Assembly: GCA_023412695.1 (NCBI GenBank)
Contig: JAEYNG010000023.1
Span: 1-5,243, forward strand
Length of the DNA stretch: 5,243 nt
Source of the DNA: Planctomycetota bacterium
Lineage (GTDB): Bacteria; Planctomycetota; Phycisphaerae; Phycisphaerales; UBA1924
Reading direction: 5' to 3'
Shown here in pieces: positions 1 through 5,243 of this stretch. The number at the start of each line of letters is the position of its first letter. Positions within the stretch are counted from its first letter, which is position 1. Below the pieces are notes generated by a model, which was given only the letters and a program-made list of their open reading frames with translations, was not told where the DNA came from and ran no database searches. Both the position numbers and the translations under genes were made by a program.

Positions 1-3000
1 GTCTTGGAGCCGGAGCCGTTGAGTCGCTCGGCGTCGAGACGGACCCACAGCTTGCCGGGCATGAGCGGGACGCCGTCGATGGGGACGACACGGTCCACGA
101 TGACCTGCACGTTGTTCTGCTGCCCACCGCCGGCGCCGCCCCCACCGCCGCCCGCGCCGTTGCGGCCGTTGCCGGACATGTCGTCGTCGGCGTTGCCACT
201 TGATTGTGGAGCGCCGCCCGCCCGCGAGCGGTCGATGCGGCCGACGACGAAGACGGGGTTTCCGGGCTGGACGGTGTCGGCGAACTGCGCGTAGCGGTCT
301 GCGAAGAGGACGACCTCGATCGAGCCGCCCTGGTCTTCGATCGGGACGATGGCCATCTTCTGGCCCGCGCTGCGGCCGGTCTTGACGATGAGCGTGCGGA
401 CGGAGCCGATGAGGCCGGCGAGGACGACGCGGGAGTCGTGCGGGAGGGCCTTGGCGGCGTCGCACCCGGCGGTGACGAAGACCTTGGTCCACGCGCTCCA
501 CTCTTCGAGCGGGTGACTGGAGACGTAGAAGCCGAGGATCTCCTTCTCTTTCGCGAGCGTTTCGCTCTCGCTCCAGGGGGACGCCTTGGCGAGGAGCCCG
601 CCCTCGCCCTTGACGGTCTTCGCGCCGGCGTCGTCGCCGCCCATGAACAGGCCGCCCTGGCCCGCGGCCTTGTCCTGCGCGACCTTCTGCGCGGCGGACA
701 TCGCGGCCTCGACGCTCGTGGTCATCGCGGCGCGGAGGGCGCGGCCGTCGGGCGGGTGGAGCGAGTCCATCGCGCCGCACTTGATGAGCGACTCGAGGGT
801 TGTCTTGTTCAGGAGATTGGCGTTGCCGCCGCCCCCCCCACTGCCGGTACCGTTCGCGGCGGACTGGGCGGCGTGGATGGCGAGGCGGGCCATGACGCGC
901 TCGCAGAAGTCGAAGAGGGAGGTGAATCGCTTGGGGGCCTTGCCGTCGCCGCCCGTGTCGCGCTCCTCGACGATCGCGGCGATGGCCTTGTCGCCCGCGC
1001 CCTTGATGGCCTTGAGGCCGAAGCGGACGTGGCCGTGGAGGGCATCGCGGGGCGCGCCCTCGTCGAAGACGACGCTGAAGTCGGCGCGGGACATGTTGAC
1101 GTCGGGGGGCCTGACCTCGACGCCGACCTTGCCGTTGATGAAGCGGGTCTTCTTGCAGTCCTCGACGTAGGGGATCCAGTCGGCGACCTTCTGGGCCTGG
1201 CTCTCGTAGGTGAGGAACGCGGCCATGTACTGGTTGGGGAAGTAGGTCTTGAGGTAGGCGGTCTGGTAGGCGACGATGGCGTAGCCGGTGGAGTGGGACT
1301 TGTTGAAGCCGTAGCCGGCAAACTTGAGGATGAGCTCGAAGAGGTCCTCGGCGGCCTGCTTGGTGAGGCCCTGCTTCTGCGCGCCGTCAACGAACTTGGG
1401 TCGCTCCTTCTCGATCTTGTCGTGCTTCTTCTTGCTGATGTTCTTGATGAGCGTGTAGGCGTCGCGGAGCTTGATGCCGCCCAGGCCGTGCACGATCTGC
1501 ATGACCTGTTCCTGGTAGACCATGACGCCGTAGGTCTCGGCGGTGTACTGATCGACGATCGGGTGGACTCGCGGCACCTCCGCCTGGCCGTGCTTGCGGC
1601 GGTTGTAGTCGGGGATGAGGTCCATCGGGCCGGGTCGGAAGAGCGCGTTGGCGGCGATGAGGTCCTCGAGGCGGTCGGGGCGCATGTCCACCAGCAGGCG
1701 GCGCATGCCGCCGGATTCGAACTGGAAGACGCCGGTGGTGTCGGCGCGCTGGAAGAGCTCGAAGACCTTGGGGTCGTCGTAGGTGAGGCGTTCGAGGTCG
1801 AGGGGGTGGGCACGGAACGAGCCGCGGTCGTCGGCCGCGGGGTGGTATTCGTTCGCGCGGCCAACGGCCTTCCAGATCTCTTCCTCGCTGAGCGTCTCGC
1901 GGATGAGCTTCGTGGCGCGCTCGATGACGCTGAGGGTGCGGAGGCCGAGGAAGTCCATCTTGAGGAGGCCGACCTTCTCGCAGGTCGGGCCGTCCCACTG
2001 GGTGACGATCTCGTGCTCGGCCGCGCCGGACTGCTTGTAGAGCGGGACGATCTCGTGGAGGGGCCGCGTGGCGACGATGACGCCGGCGGCGTGGACGCTG
2101 GCGTGGCGGGCCTGGCCCTCGATGGTGCGGGCGTTGTCGATGAGGGCGCGGAGGGTGTCGGCCTCGGCGCGCTGGCCGGGGGGGAGGTTCTGGTGGAGCT
2201 TGTCGATCGCCGCGCCGTCGCCCTCGTAGATCTTCTTGAGCTCGGGCTCCTGCTCGAGCGCATCGTCGAGGGTGATGTTGAGCTGCTCGGGGACGAGCTT
2301 GGCGACGCGGTCGGCGACGGGCAGGGGGATGGCGAGGACGCGTGCGACGTCGCGGATGGCGGCGCGGGCCTTGAGCGTTCCGAAGGTGATGATCTGCGCG
2401 ACGTGGCCGTACTTGCGGCGGACGTGGTCGATGACCTCGCCGCGGCCGTCCTGGCAGAGGTCGATATCGATATCGGGGTATTCGGAGCGGTCGGGGGCGG
2501 TGAAGCGTTCGAAGAGGAGGCCGTACTTGACGGGGCAGGCGTTGGAGAGGCCGAGGACGTAGCCGACCATGGTGCCGACGCCGGAGCCACGGGCGTTGGC
2601 GGGGCTGCCGCGCTGGCGGCCCCAGTTGACGAAGTCCCAGACGATGAGGAAGTAGGCGGAGATGTTCTTGTCGCAGAGGATCGTGAGCTCGCGCTCGAGG
2701 CGCGCGCGGATGTCCGCGCTTGCGGGGGCGTCGGTCTGCGGGCCGTAGCGCCAGATCACGCCGGCGTCGGAGAGCATGCGGAGGGCGCGGTCGCACTCGG
2801 CCTTGGCCTGGGCGTTGATCCTGGCGCGGTCCTCGGCGGTGGCGTCGTCGTCGAAGCGGAGGGGGACGACCTCGAACTCGTCACAGTAGGCGGCGAACCA
2901 GGCGGTGAGGTCGCCGCCGAAGCGGGGCTCGTCCCACGCGGGCATGTTCGCCCACTCGTCTGTCTTCCGGCTCTTCGAGGGCTTCGCGTCGGCTGAGGGC

Positions 3001-4073
3001 TTGCGCGCGACGCGGACCATCGGCGCGTGGTTCTGGCCGATCGGGGGCTTTGCGCCGCCGAGGGCGCAGCGCGCGGCGATGCGGAGGGTGTTGTCGAGCG
3101 CCTCGCGGCCGATCTCCTTCCAGTCGCCGCCGACGTACTGCTCCTCGAAGATCTCGCGCATCTCGGCGGGGGACTTGACGTAGAGCTCCTCGGGGTAGCG
3201 GAGGCGCTCGGCGTCGTGCTTGACCTTGCCCATCGAGATGCAGATGAGCGTGTCGTGGGCGTCGTGGTCCTCGGCCTTGAGGAAGTGCGAGTCGTTGTCG
3301 CAGACGAGCGGGACGTTGACCTCGCGCGCGAGGCGGACGAGGTGCTTGTTGATGGCGTTCTGCTCGTGGACGTGGTGCTGGAGCTCGACGTAGAAGCGGC
3401 GGGTGCCGAGGTGCTCTTCGTTGCCGCCGAAGGCGTCGCGGTGCCAGATTGCGCTCTCGAGAGCCTTCTCCCACCACTTGCTGTCGCCGGTGCGCTCGAA
3501 GGCGAGCAGGTGGTCGCCGATCTCGCTGCCGAGGTGGCCGTTGATGGCGATGAGGCCGTCGCTGTGCTTGGCGAGAAGCTCGCGGTCGATCCGCGGCTTG
3601 AAGTAGAAGCCGGTGAGGAAGGCTTCGGAGCAGAGGTAGACGAGGTTGTCCCAGCCCTTCTGCGACTCGGCGAGGAGCACGAGGTGGTACCCGCCGTCGG
3701 AGACGCCGGTGTAGGTGCGGTCGCGGCGGTTGCGCTCGGGGGGCGTGACGTAGGCCTCGACGCCGAGGATGGGGACGATGCCGGCGTCCTTGGCGGTCTG
3801 GTAGAAGCTCGCCGCGCCGAAGAGGTTGCCGTGGTCGGTCACGGCGACCGACCACATGCCCAGCTCCTTGACGCGCTTGACGAGCTTGTCGACGCGGTTG
3901 CCGCCGTCGAGGAGGGAGTACTCGCTGTGGAGGTGGAGGTGGGCGAAGCCCTTGCCGAGGTCCTTGGGCGTGCCGTCGGGGTGGAGCCACTGCGCGAGGG
4001 GGCTGTCGGGCGCGACAAGCCCGGCTGCGCCGCTCGCGCTGTCACCCTGCTTGGACTTCGACACATCCGCCAT
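1..4073 (-). CDS. dnaE: DNA polymerase III subunit alpha (DnaE), C-terminus cut by window edge
   Basis: Replicative polymerase catalytic subunit, acting in the cytoplasm at the replication fork with the beta clamp. I translated the minus strand codon by codon: 1357 codons with no stop or frameshift. Domains in order: a 42-residue extension; a PHP domain at about 43-300 (HLHLHSEYSLLDG 45-57, VTDHGNLFG 78-86, GVEAYV 104-109, CDNDSHF 258-264); a palm domain with PDIDID 533-538 and KMDFLGLRTL 705-714, placing the catalytic aspartates at 534, 536 and 707; fingers with GVFQFESGGM, ANALFRPGPM and VYQEQVM; a helix-hairpin-helix FGLKAIKGAGDKAI from 1018; clamp-binding motif QGGLF 1139-1143; and an OB fold from about 1213. 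The tau-binding tail lies outside. The family usually has about 1160-1220 residues, so this one is long. Extra length comes from the N-terminus, a Lys/Ser-rich stretch at 357-376 and Gly-rich stretches at 1074-1085 and 1282-1321. ATG 4073 is chosen because GGAG lies 5 nt upstream and the next Met (73) is inside PHP. Identity is near certain. Confidence 0.98.
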   Translation of the reverse strand, partial: MADVSKSKQGDSASGAAGLVAPDSPLAQWLHPDGTPKDLGKGFAHLHLHSEYSLLDGGNRVDKLVKRVKELGMWSVAVTDHGNLFGAASFYQTAKDAGIVPILGVEAYVTPPERNRRDRTYTGVSDGGYHLVLLAESQKGWDNLVYLCSEAFLTGFYFKPRIDRELLAKHSDGLIAINGHLGSEIGDHLLAFERTGDSKWWEKALESAIWHRDAFGGNEEHLGTRRFYVELQHHVHEQNAINKHLVRLAREVNVPLVCDNDSHFLKAEDHDAHDTLICISMGKVKHDAERLRYPEELYVKSPAEMREIFEEQYVGGDWKEIGREALDNTLRIAARCALGGAKPPIGQNHAPMVRVARKPSADAKPSKSRKTDEWANMPAWDEPRFGGDLTAWFAAYCDEFEVVPLRFDDDATAEDRARINAQAKAECDRALRMLSDAGVIWRYGPQTDAPASADIRARLERELTILCDKNISAYFLIVWDFVNWGRQRGSPANARGSGVGTMVGYVLGLSNACPVKYGLLFERFTAPDRSEYPDIDIDLCQDGRGEVIDHVRRKYGHVAQIITFGTLKARAAIRDVARVLAIPLPVADRVAKLVPEQLNITLDDALEQEPELKKIYEGDGAAIDKLHQNLPPGQRAEADTLRALIDNARTIEGQARHASVHAAGVIVATRPLHEIVPLYKQSGAAEHEIVTQWDGPTCEKVGLLKMDFLGLRTLSVIERATKLIRETLSEEEIWKAVGRANEYHPAADDRGSFRAHPLDLERLTYDDPKVFELFQRADTTGVFQFESGGMRRLLVDMRPDRLEDLIAANALFRPGPMDLIPDYNRRKHGQAEVPRVHPIVDQYTAETYGVMVYQEQVMQIVHGLGGIKLRDAYTLIKNISKKKHDKIEKERPKFVDGAQKQGLTKQAAEDLFELILKFAGYGFNKSHSTGYAIVAYQTAYLKTYFPNQYMAAFLTYESQAQKVADWIPYVEDCKKTRFINGKVGVEVRPPDVNMSRADFSVVFDEGAPRDALHGHVRFGLKAIKGAGDKAIAAIVEERDTGGDGKAPKRFTSLFDFCERVMARLAIHAAQSAANGTGSGGGGGNANLLNKTTLESLIKCGAMDSLHPPDGRALRAAMTTSVEAAMSAAQKVAQDKAAGQGGLFMGGDDAGAKTVKGEGGLLAKASPWSESETLAKEKEILGFYVSSHPLEEWSAWTKVFVTAGCDAAKALPHDSRVVLAGLIGSVRTLIVKTGRSAGQKMAIVPIEDQGGSIEVVLFADRYAQFADTVQPGNPVFVVGRIDRSRAGGAPQSSGNADDDMSGNGRNGAGGGGGGAGGGQQNNVQVIVDRVVPIDGVPLMPGKLWVRLDAERLNGSGSK
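111..233 (-). other. Low-complexity Gly/Ser/Asn-rich insertion in the DnaE OB domain
   Basis: Residues about 1282-1321 of DnaE run from RSRAGGAPQSSG through an acidic DDD and GNGRNG to a run of glycines, ending QQNN. They fall between strand GNPVFVVGRID and strand NVQVIVDRV of the OB fold, where E. coli DnaE has a short turn. It is probably a flexible surface loop. Reading frame and flanking motifs are intact, so it is not an assembly artefact that breaks the gene. Confidence 0.8.
832..839 (-). repeat. G8 homopolymer run (coding strand) within dnaE
   Basis: Eight Cs on the plus strand read as eight Gs in the dnaE message, encoding part of the Gly-rich stretch SGGGGGNAN. Loss of one G would move translation into a frame that stops at 811-809, after about 1088 residues and before the clamp-binding motif and OB fold. 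The run is long enough for occasional slippage. Confidence 0.9.
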
Positions 4074-4078
4074 GACCG

Positions 4079-4082
4079 CTCC
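4079..4082 (-). promoter_or_regulatory. Shine-Dalgarno site of dnaE
   Basis: On the minus strand GGAG stands 5 nt before the ATG at 4073, a good match to the anti-Shine-Dalgarno core at normal spacing. It supports this start over the GTG at codon 4. The other two genes in the window have no comparable site. Confidence 0.6.
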
Positions 4083-4117
4083 GCTCTCGTGCCCGCCCCC
4101 CTGTACCCGCACTTCGC

Positions 4118-4146
4118 ATCGTCCGCCCGGCGCGGGCATCCGTCAA
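4118..4146 (-). promoter_or_regulatory. Candidate sigma70-type promoter of dnaE
   Basis: On the minus strand, TTGACG (4146-4141, 5 of 6 to the -35 consensus) is followed after exactly 17 bp by GACGAT (4123-4118, 3 of 6 to TATAAT, keeping A2, A5 and T6). Initiation would fall near 4111 and give a leader of about 38 nt containing the GGAG site. The -10 is poor, so this is a candidate only. Its position just after the DUF488 gene suggests dnaE is transcribed on its own. Confidence 0.35.
4125..4137. repeat. Small inverted repeat inside the candidate dnaE promoter spacer
   Basis: GCCCG-GCG-CGGGC forms perfect 5-bp arms around a 3-bp centre, lying wholly between the proposed -35 and -10 elements. 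A regulator binding there would block RNA polymerase. In DNA this GC-rich such short palindromes are common by chance, so an operator role is speculative. Confidence 0.25.
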
Positions 4147-4150
4147 GATG

Positions 4151-4173
4151 AAAACCCCGCACGGACGCGTGCG
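4151..4173 (-). terminator. Weak candidate intrinsic terminator after the DUF488 gene
   Basis: On the minus strand, CGCACG (4173-4168) and CGTGCG (4163-4158) can pair as a 6-bp stem around a CGTC tetraloop, followed by GGG and four Ts (4154-4151). It lies about 40 bp past the DUF488 stop codon and just before the proposed dnaE -35. The short stem, short T run and three intervening Gs make it weak. It may only reduce read-through into dnaE. Confidence 0.3.
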
Positions 4174-4215
4174 CCCGCTCCACCCACTTCCGGCGTGTGT
4201 ATTACCTGCTTCATT

Positions 4216-5019
4216 TTACGTGCCCGGGTGCAGGTGCACGACGGGCAAACCGGTTCGGCGGGCGATTTCTTCGGCGAGCGAGGAGCGGTGGCAGTCCTCG
4301 GGCCTGGCCTCAAGGCACACGAGGACGCTGGGACGCTCGCGGATGAGGCGGCAGGCGTGGTCGACTTCCTTTGGAACGGCGGGGAGGAGGCGCGTGCGGT
4401 AGTCGCGGAAGAGCTTTGCGCGTGCCGCGGGGCCGCCGTCATCGAGGCCTTCGCGGAGTTCGGAGGCGATGCCAAGAGCGGGAAGGTGGACGTAGTCGAT
4501 GCCGACGTGTTCGCAGCTGTGCTGGAGGGTGCTCTTGTGGAAGCCGAAGCGGCGCGAGAAAGGGTTGCGACGGACGTCGATGAGGCGCTCGATGCCGGCG
4601 TCGAGGAGCAAGGTGAGGAAGCGTTCGAGGGAGAGGCCCTCGTAGCCGGCGGTGTACGCCGCGGGCGCGGCGGGCTTGGTGCGGCGTGGTGAGGCGAAGA
4701 GCTCGGGCGCATCGTCGGGAGTGGTGCGTGCGCGGCGGGGCTTCTCGGGGCGCTTGGCCTCGGCGCGGCCGGAAGGGGTGAGGGCGAGGCGGGCGGGCGC
4801 AGGTTGGCGGATGTAGCCGGCTTCGATGAGCGCGGCGAGCTCGTGTGTGAGAGTGAAGGAGACGGGGCCGTCGCGCGCCTGGACGAAGTCGTATCCGGGT
4901 GAGCCGGGGCCGGCGATGCGGCCGCGGGCGTTGATGACCTGTGCGACAATGGCGTCGGCGGGGGCTTCTTCGCCCGCCGCGAGCAGGAGCTTGAGGATGC
5001 CCCGCTGGCGGTGCAGCAT
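4216..5019 (-). CDS. DUF488-family protein with an N-terminal SocA/Panacea-like region
   Basis: A protein of 267 residues with a TAA stop; function unknown. Residues about 121-267 form a DUF488 domain: YTAGYEGL (122-129), IDVRRNPFSRRFGF (147-160), IDYVHLPALG (174-183) and the conserved CLEARPEDCHR (235-245), whose Cys235, Cys243 and His244 could be catalytic or metal-binding (inference). Residues 1-85 form a separate small domain ending YDFVQARDGPVSFTL (43-57) then HELAALIEAGYI, resembling the 'YGPfSf..y..l..L...Gli' pattern I associate with SocA/Panacea-type domains and with N-termini of longer DUF488 proteins. A basic, proline-rich linker (about 86-120) joins the two. Single-domain DUF488 proteins are shorter (about 110-180 residues). 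The start at 5019 avoids the overlap with pdxJ that the frame's earlier ATG (5229) would force, and coincides with the first family-like residues. No Shine-Dalgarno is visible; a -10-like TACGAT lies 5 bp upstream. Divergent to pdxJ, same strand as dnaE. Confident for DUF488, tentative for the N-terminal domain. Confidence 0.9.
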   Translation of the reverse strand: MLHRQRGILKLLLAAGEEAPADAIVAQVINARGRIAGPGSPGYDFVQARDGPVSFTLTHELAALIEAGYIRQPAPARLALTPSGRAEAKRPEKPRRARTTPDDAPELFASPRRTKPAAPAAYTAGYEGLSLERFLTLLLDAGIERLIDVRRNPFSRRFGFHKSTLQHSCEHVGIDYVHLPALGIASELREGLDDGGPAARAKLFRDYRTRLLPAVPKEVDHACRLIRERPSVLVCLEARPEDCHRSSLAEEIARRTGLPVVHLHPGT

Positions 5020-5024
5020 GACGG

Positions 5025-5030
5025 ATCGTA
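5025..5030 (-). promoter_or_regulatory. Candidate -10 element for the DUF488 gene (leaderless)
   Basis: On the minus strand TACGAT (4 of 6 to TATAAT, with the TAnnnT frame intact) ends 5 bp before the ATG at 5019, so initiation would fall at or about the A of the start codon. No convincing -35 is seen 16-18 bp upstream. Combined with the missing ribosome binding site, this suggests a leaderless transcript. Confidence 0.35.
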
Positions 5031-5049
5031 CGGGCCGGGCGGTGCACAC

Positions 5050-5055
5050 TACACT
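5050..5055 (+). promoter_or_regulatory. Candidate -10 element for pdxJ (leaderless)
   Basis: TACACT (4 of 6 to TATAAT, TAnnnT) ends 6 bp before the pdxJ ATG at 5062, so the expected start of transcription is the ATG itself. No TTGACA-like -35 is present at 16-18 bp and no purine-rich ribosome binding site precedes the gene. The element lies 19 bp from the opposing -10 of the DUF488 gene. Confidence 0.4.
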
Positions 5056-5061
5056 GCGCCC

Positions 5062-5243
5062 ATGATTCAGCTCGGCGTGAACATCGACCACGTCGCCACG
5101 GTGCGCCAGGCTCGCTATCGCCACGGCGCGGGCGGGGGGAGCGCGGGGAGCCCGGACTTCGGCGAGCCGGACCCGGTGCGCGCCGCGCACGAGGCGGAGC
5201 TTGGCGGGGCGGACGGCATCACGGTGCACCTGCGCGAGGACCG
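5062..5243 (+). CDS. pdxJ: Pyridoxine 5'-phosphate synthase (PdxJ), N-terminal part only
   Basis: PdxJ joins 3-amino-2-oxopropyl phosphate with 1-deoxy-D-xylulose 5-phosphate to make pyridoxine 5'-phosphate, the last ring-forming step of the DXP-dependent vitamin B6 pathway, in the cytoplasm. The 60 complete codons seen include the N-terminal strand LGVNIDHVATVRQAR (4-18), PDPVRAAHEAELGGADG (36-52) and ITVHLRED (53-60). His56 and Arg58 in the HLR signature match the active-site His45 and Arg47 of the E. coli enzyme (numbering from memory). Between RQAR and PDPV there are 17 residues where E. coli has 4, a 13-residue insertion rich in Gly and Ser. Start ATG 5062 fits the family N-terminus exactly, although no ribosome binding site is present. 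It diverges from the DUF488 gene across 42 bp. The remaining three quarters or so of the gene lies beyond the right edge. Confidence 0.97.
   Translation, partial: MIQLGVNIDHVATVRQARYRHGAGGGSAGSPDFGEPDPVRAAHEAELGGADGITVHLRED

Noticed and set aside
809..2590. 593-codon minus-strand frame inside dnaE
   Set aside because: Out-of-frame shadow rich in Ser, Pro, Thr and Arg. The dnaE frame over the same bases carries all the polymerase motifs.
1387..2796. 469-codon minus-strand frame inside dnaE
   Set aside because: Arg/Pro/His-rich out-of-frame reading of GC-rich coding DNA, with no motifs.
204..2996. Very long open frame (930 codons) on the plus strand opposite dnaE
   Set aside because: It sits in exact codon register with dnaE, so it stays open only because dnaE avoids TTA, CTA and TCA codons. 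It ends where dnaE uses a TCA serine. The translation is a repetitive D/E/G/V/L/A product with no family motifs.
2881..3990. 369-codon minus-strand frame inside the dnaE PHP region
   Set aside because: Arg/Pro-rich shadow frame; the true frame shows the PHP ligands in order.
3027..4151. 374-codon plus-strand frame opposite the start of dnaE
   Set aside because: Same codon-register shadow of dnaE, with low-complexity composition and no recognisable domain.
3839..4183. 114-codon minus-strand frame crossing the dnaE start, considered as a small upstream gene
   Set aside because: Most of it overlaps dnaE out of frame, with Ser/Thr/Ala-rich composition. The non-overlapping part has no ribosome binding site or motif.
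4074..4215. DUF488 gene and dnaE as one operon
   Set aside because: The 142 bp gap with a terminator-like hairpin and a promoter-like pair makes separate transcription more likely, though read-through cannot be excluded.
3826..4692. 288-codon plus-strand frame over the gap and the DUF488 gene
   Set aside because: Antisense shadow spanning two unrelated coding regions and a gap with promoter-like signals; no family features.
4143..4949. Ser/Pro/Ala-rich 268-codon minus-strand frame over the DUF488 gene
   Set aside because: Shadow frame; the alternative frame has the DUF488 signature motifs.
5020..5229. A longer DUF488 protein starting at ATG 5229 (70 extra residues)
   Set aside because: It would overlap most of the visible part of pdxJ antisense, and the extra residues are Arg/Ala/Val-rich with no similarity to the family. 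ATG 5019 matches the expected N-terminus.
1..5243. CRISPR array, tRNA or rRNA, insertion sequence, phage or defence island
   Set aside because: No spaced direct repeats, no cloverleaf or rRNA segments, no transposase motifs or terminal inverted repeats, and uniform base composition across the window.

Overview
The window is about 70% G+C by eye, with G/C-ending codons throughout. It looks like a chromosomal housekeeping segment of a high-GC bacterium. The best guess is the phylum Planctomycetota, possibly class Phycisphaerae. That guess rests on remembered family patterns: the replicative polymerase reads NARGSGVGT in its palm loop and PDIDIDLCQDGR around its catalytic aspartates, and PdxJ carries a small glycine-rich insertion. 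It was not tested by any search.

Layout. Bases 1-4073 (minus strand) hold one uninterrupted reading frame for the alpha subunit of DNA polymerase III (dnaE). Its C-terminal tail runs off the left edge. Bases 4074-4215 are a short gap with a weak candidate terminator, a candidate promoter with 17 bp spacing, and a GGAG ribosome binding site for dnaE. Bases 4216-5019 (minus strand) encode a DUF488-family protein with an extra N-terminal domain. Bases 5020-5061 are a 42 bp divergent gap. Bases 5062-5243 (plus strand) are the first 60 codons of pdxJ (pyridoxine 5'-phosphate synthase), cut by the right edge.

How the genes relate. dnaE and the DUF488 gene lie in the same direction, but the gap contents suggest separate transcription. 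pdxJ is divergent. The DUF488 gene and pdxJ each have a TAnnnT -10-like hexamer only 5-6 bp before the ATG and no visible Shine-Dalgarno sequence, which points to leaderless transcripts. dnaE has a leader of about 38 nt and a GGAG site. No shared pathway is evident: replication, vitamin B6 synthesis and an uncharacterised protein.

No RNA gene, mobile element, CRISPR array or clear novel system was seen. The points most worth a second look are the leaderless divergent promoter pair, the intact PHP exonuclease-type site of DnaE with a Cys-to-His change at one ligand position, glycine-rich insertions in two housekeeping enzymes (one carrying a G8 run), and the two-domain DUF488 protein. No gene-free stretch exceeds 142 bases.
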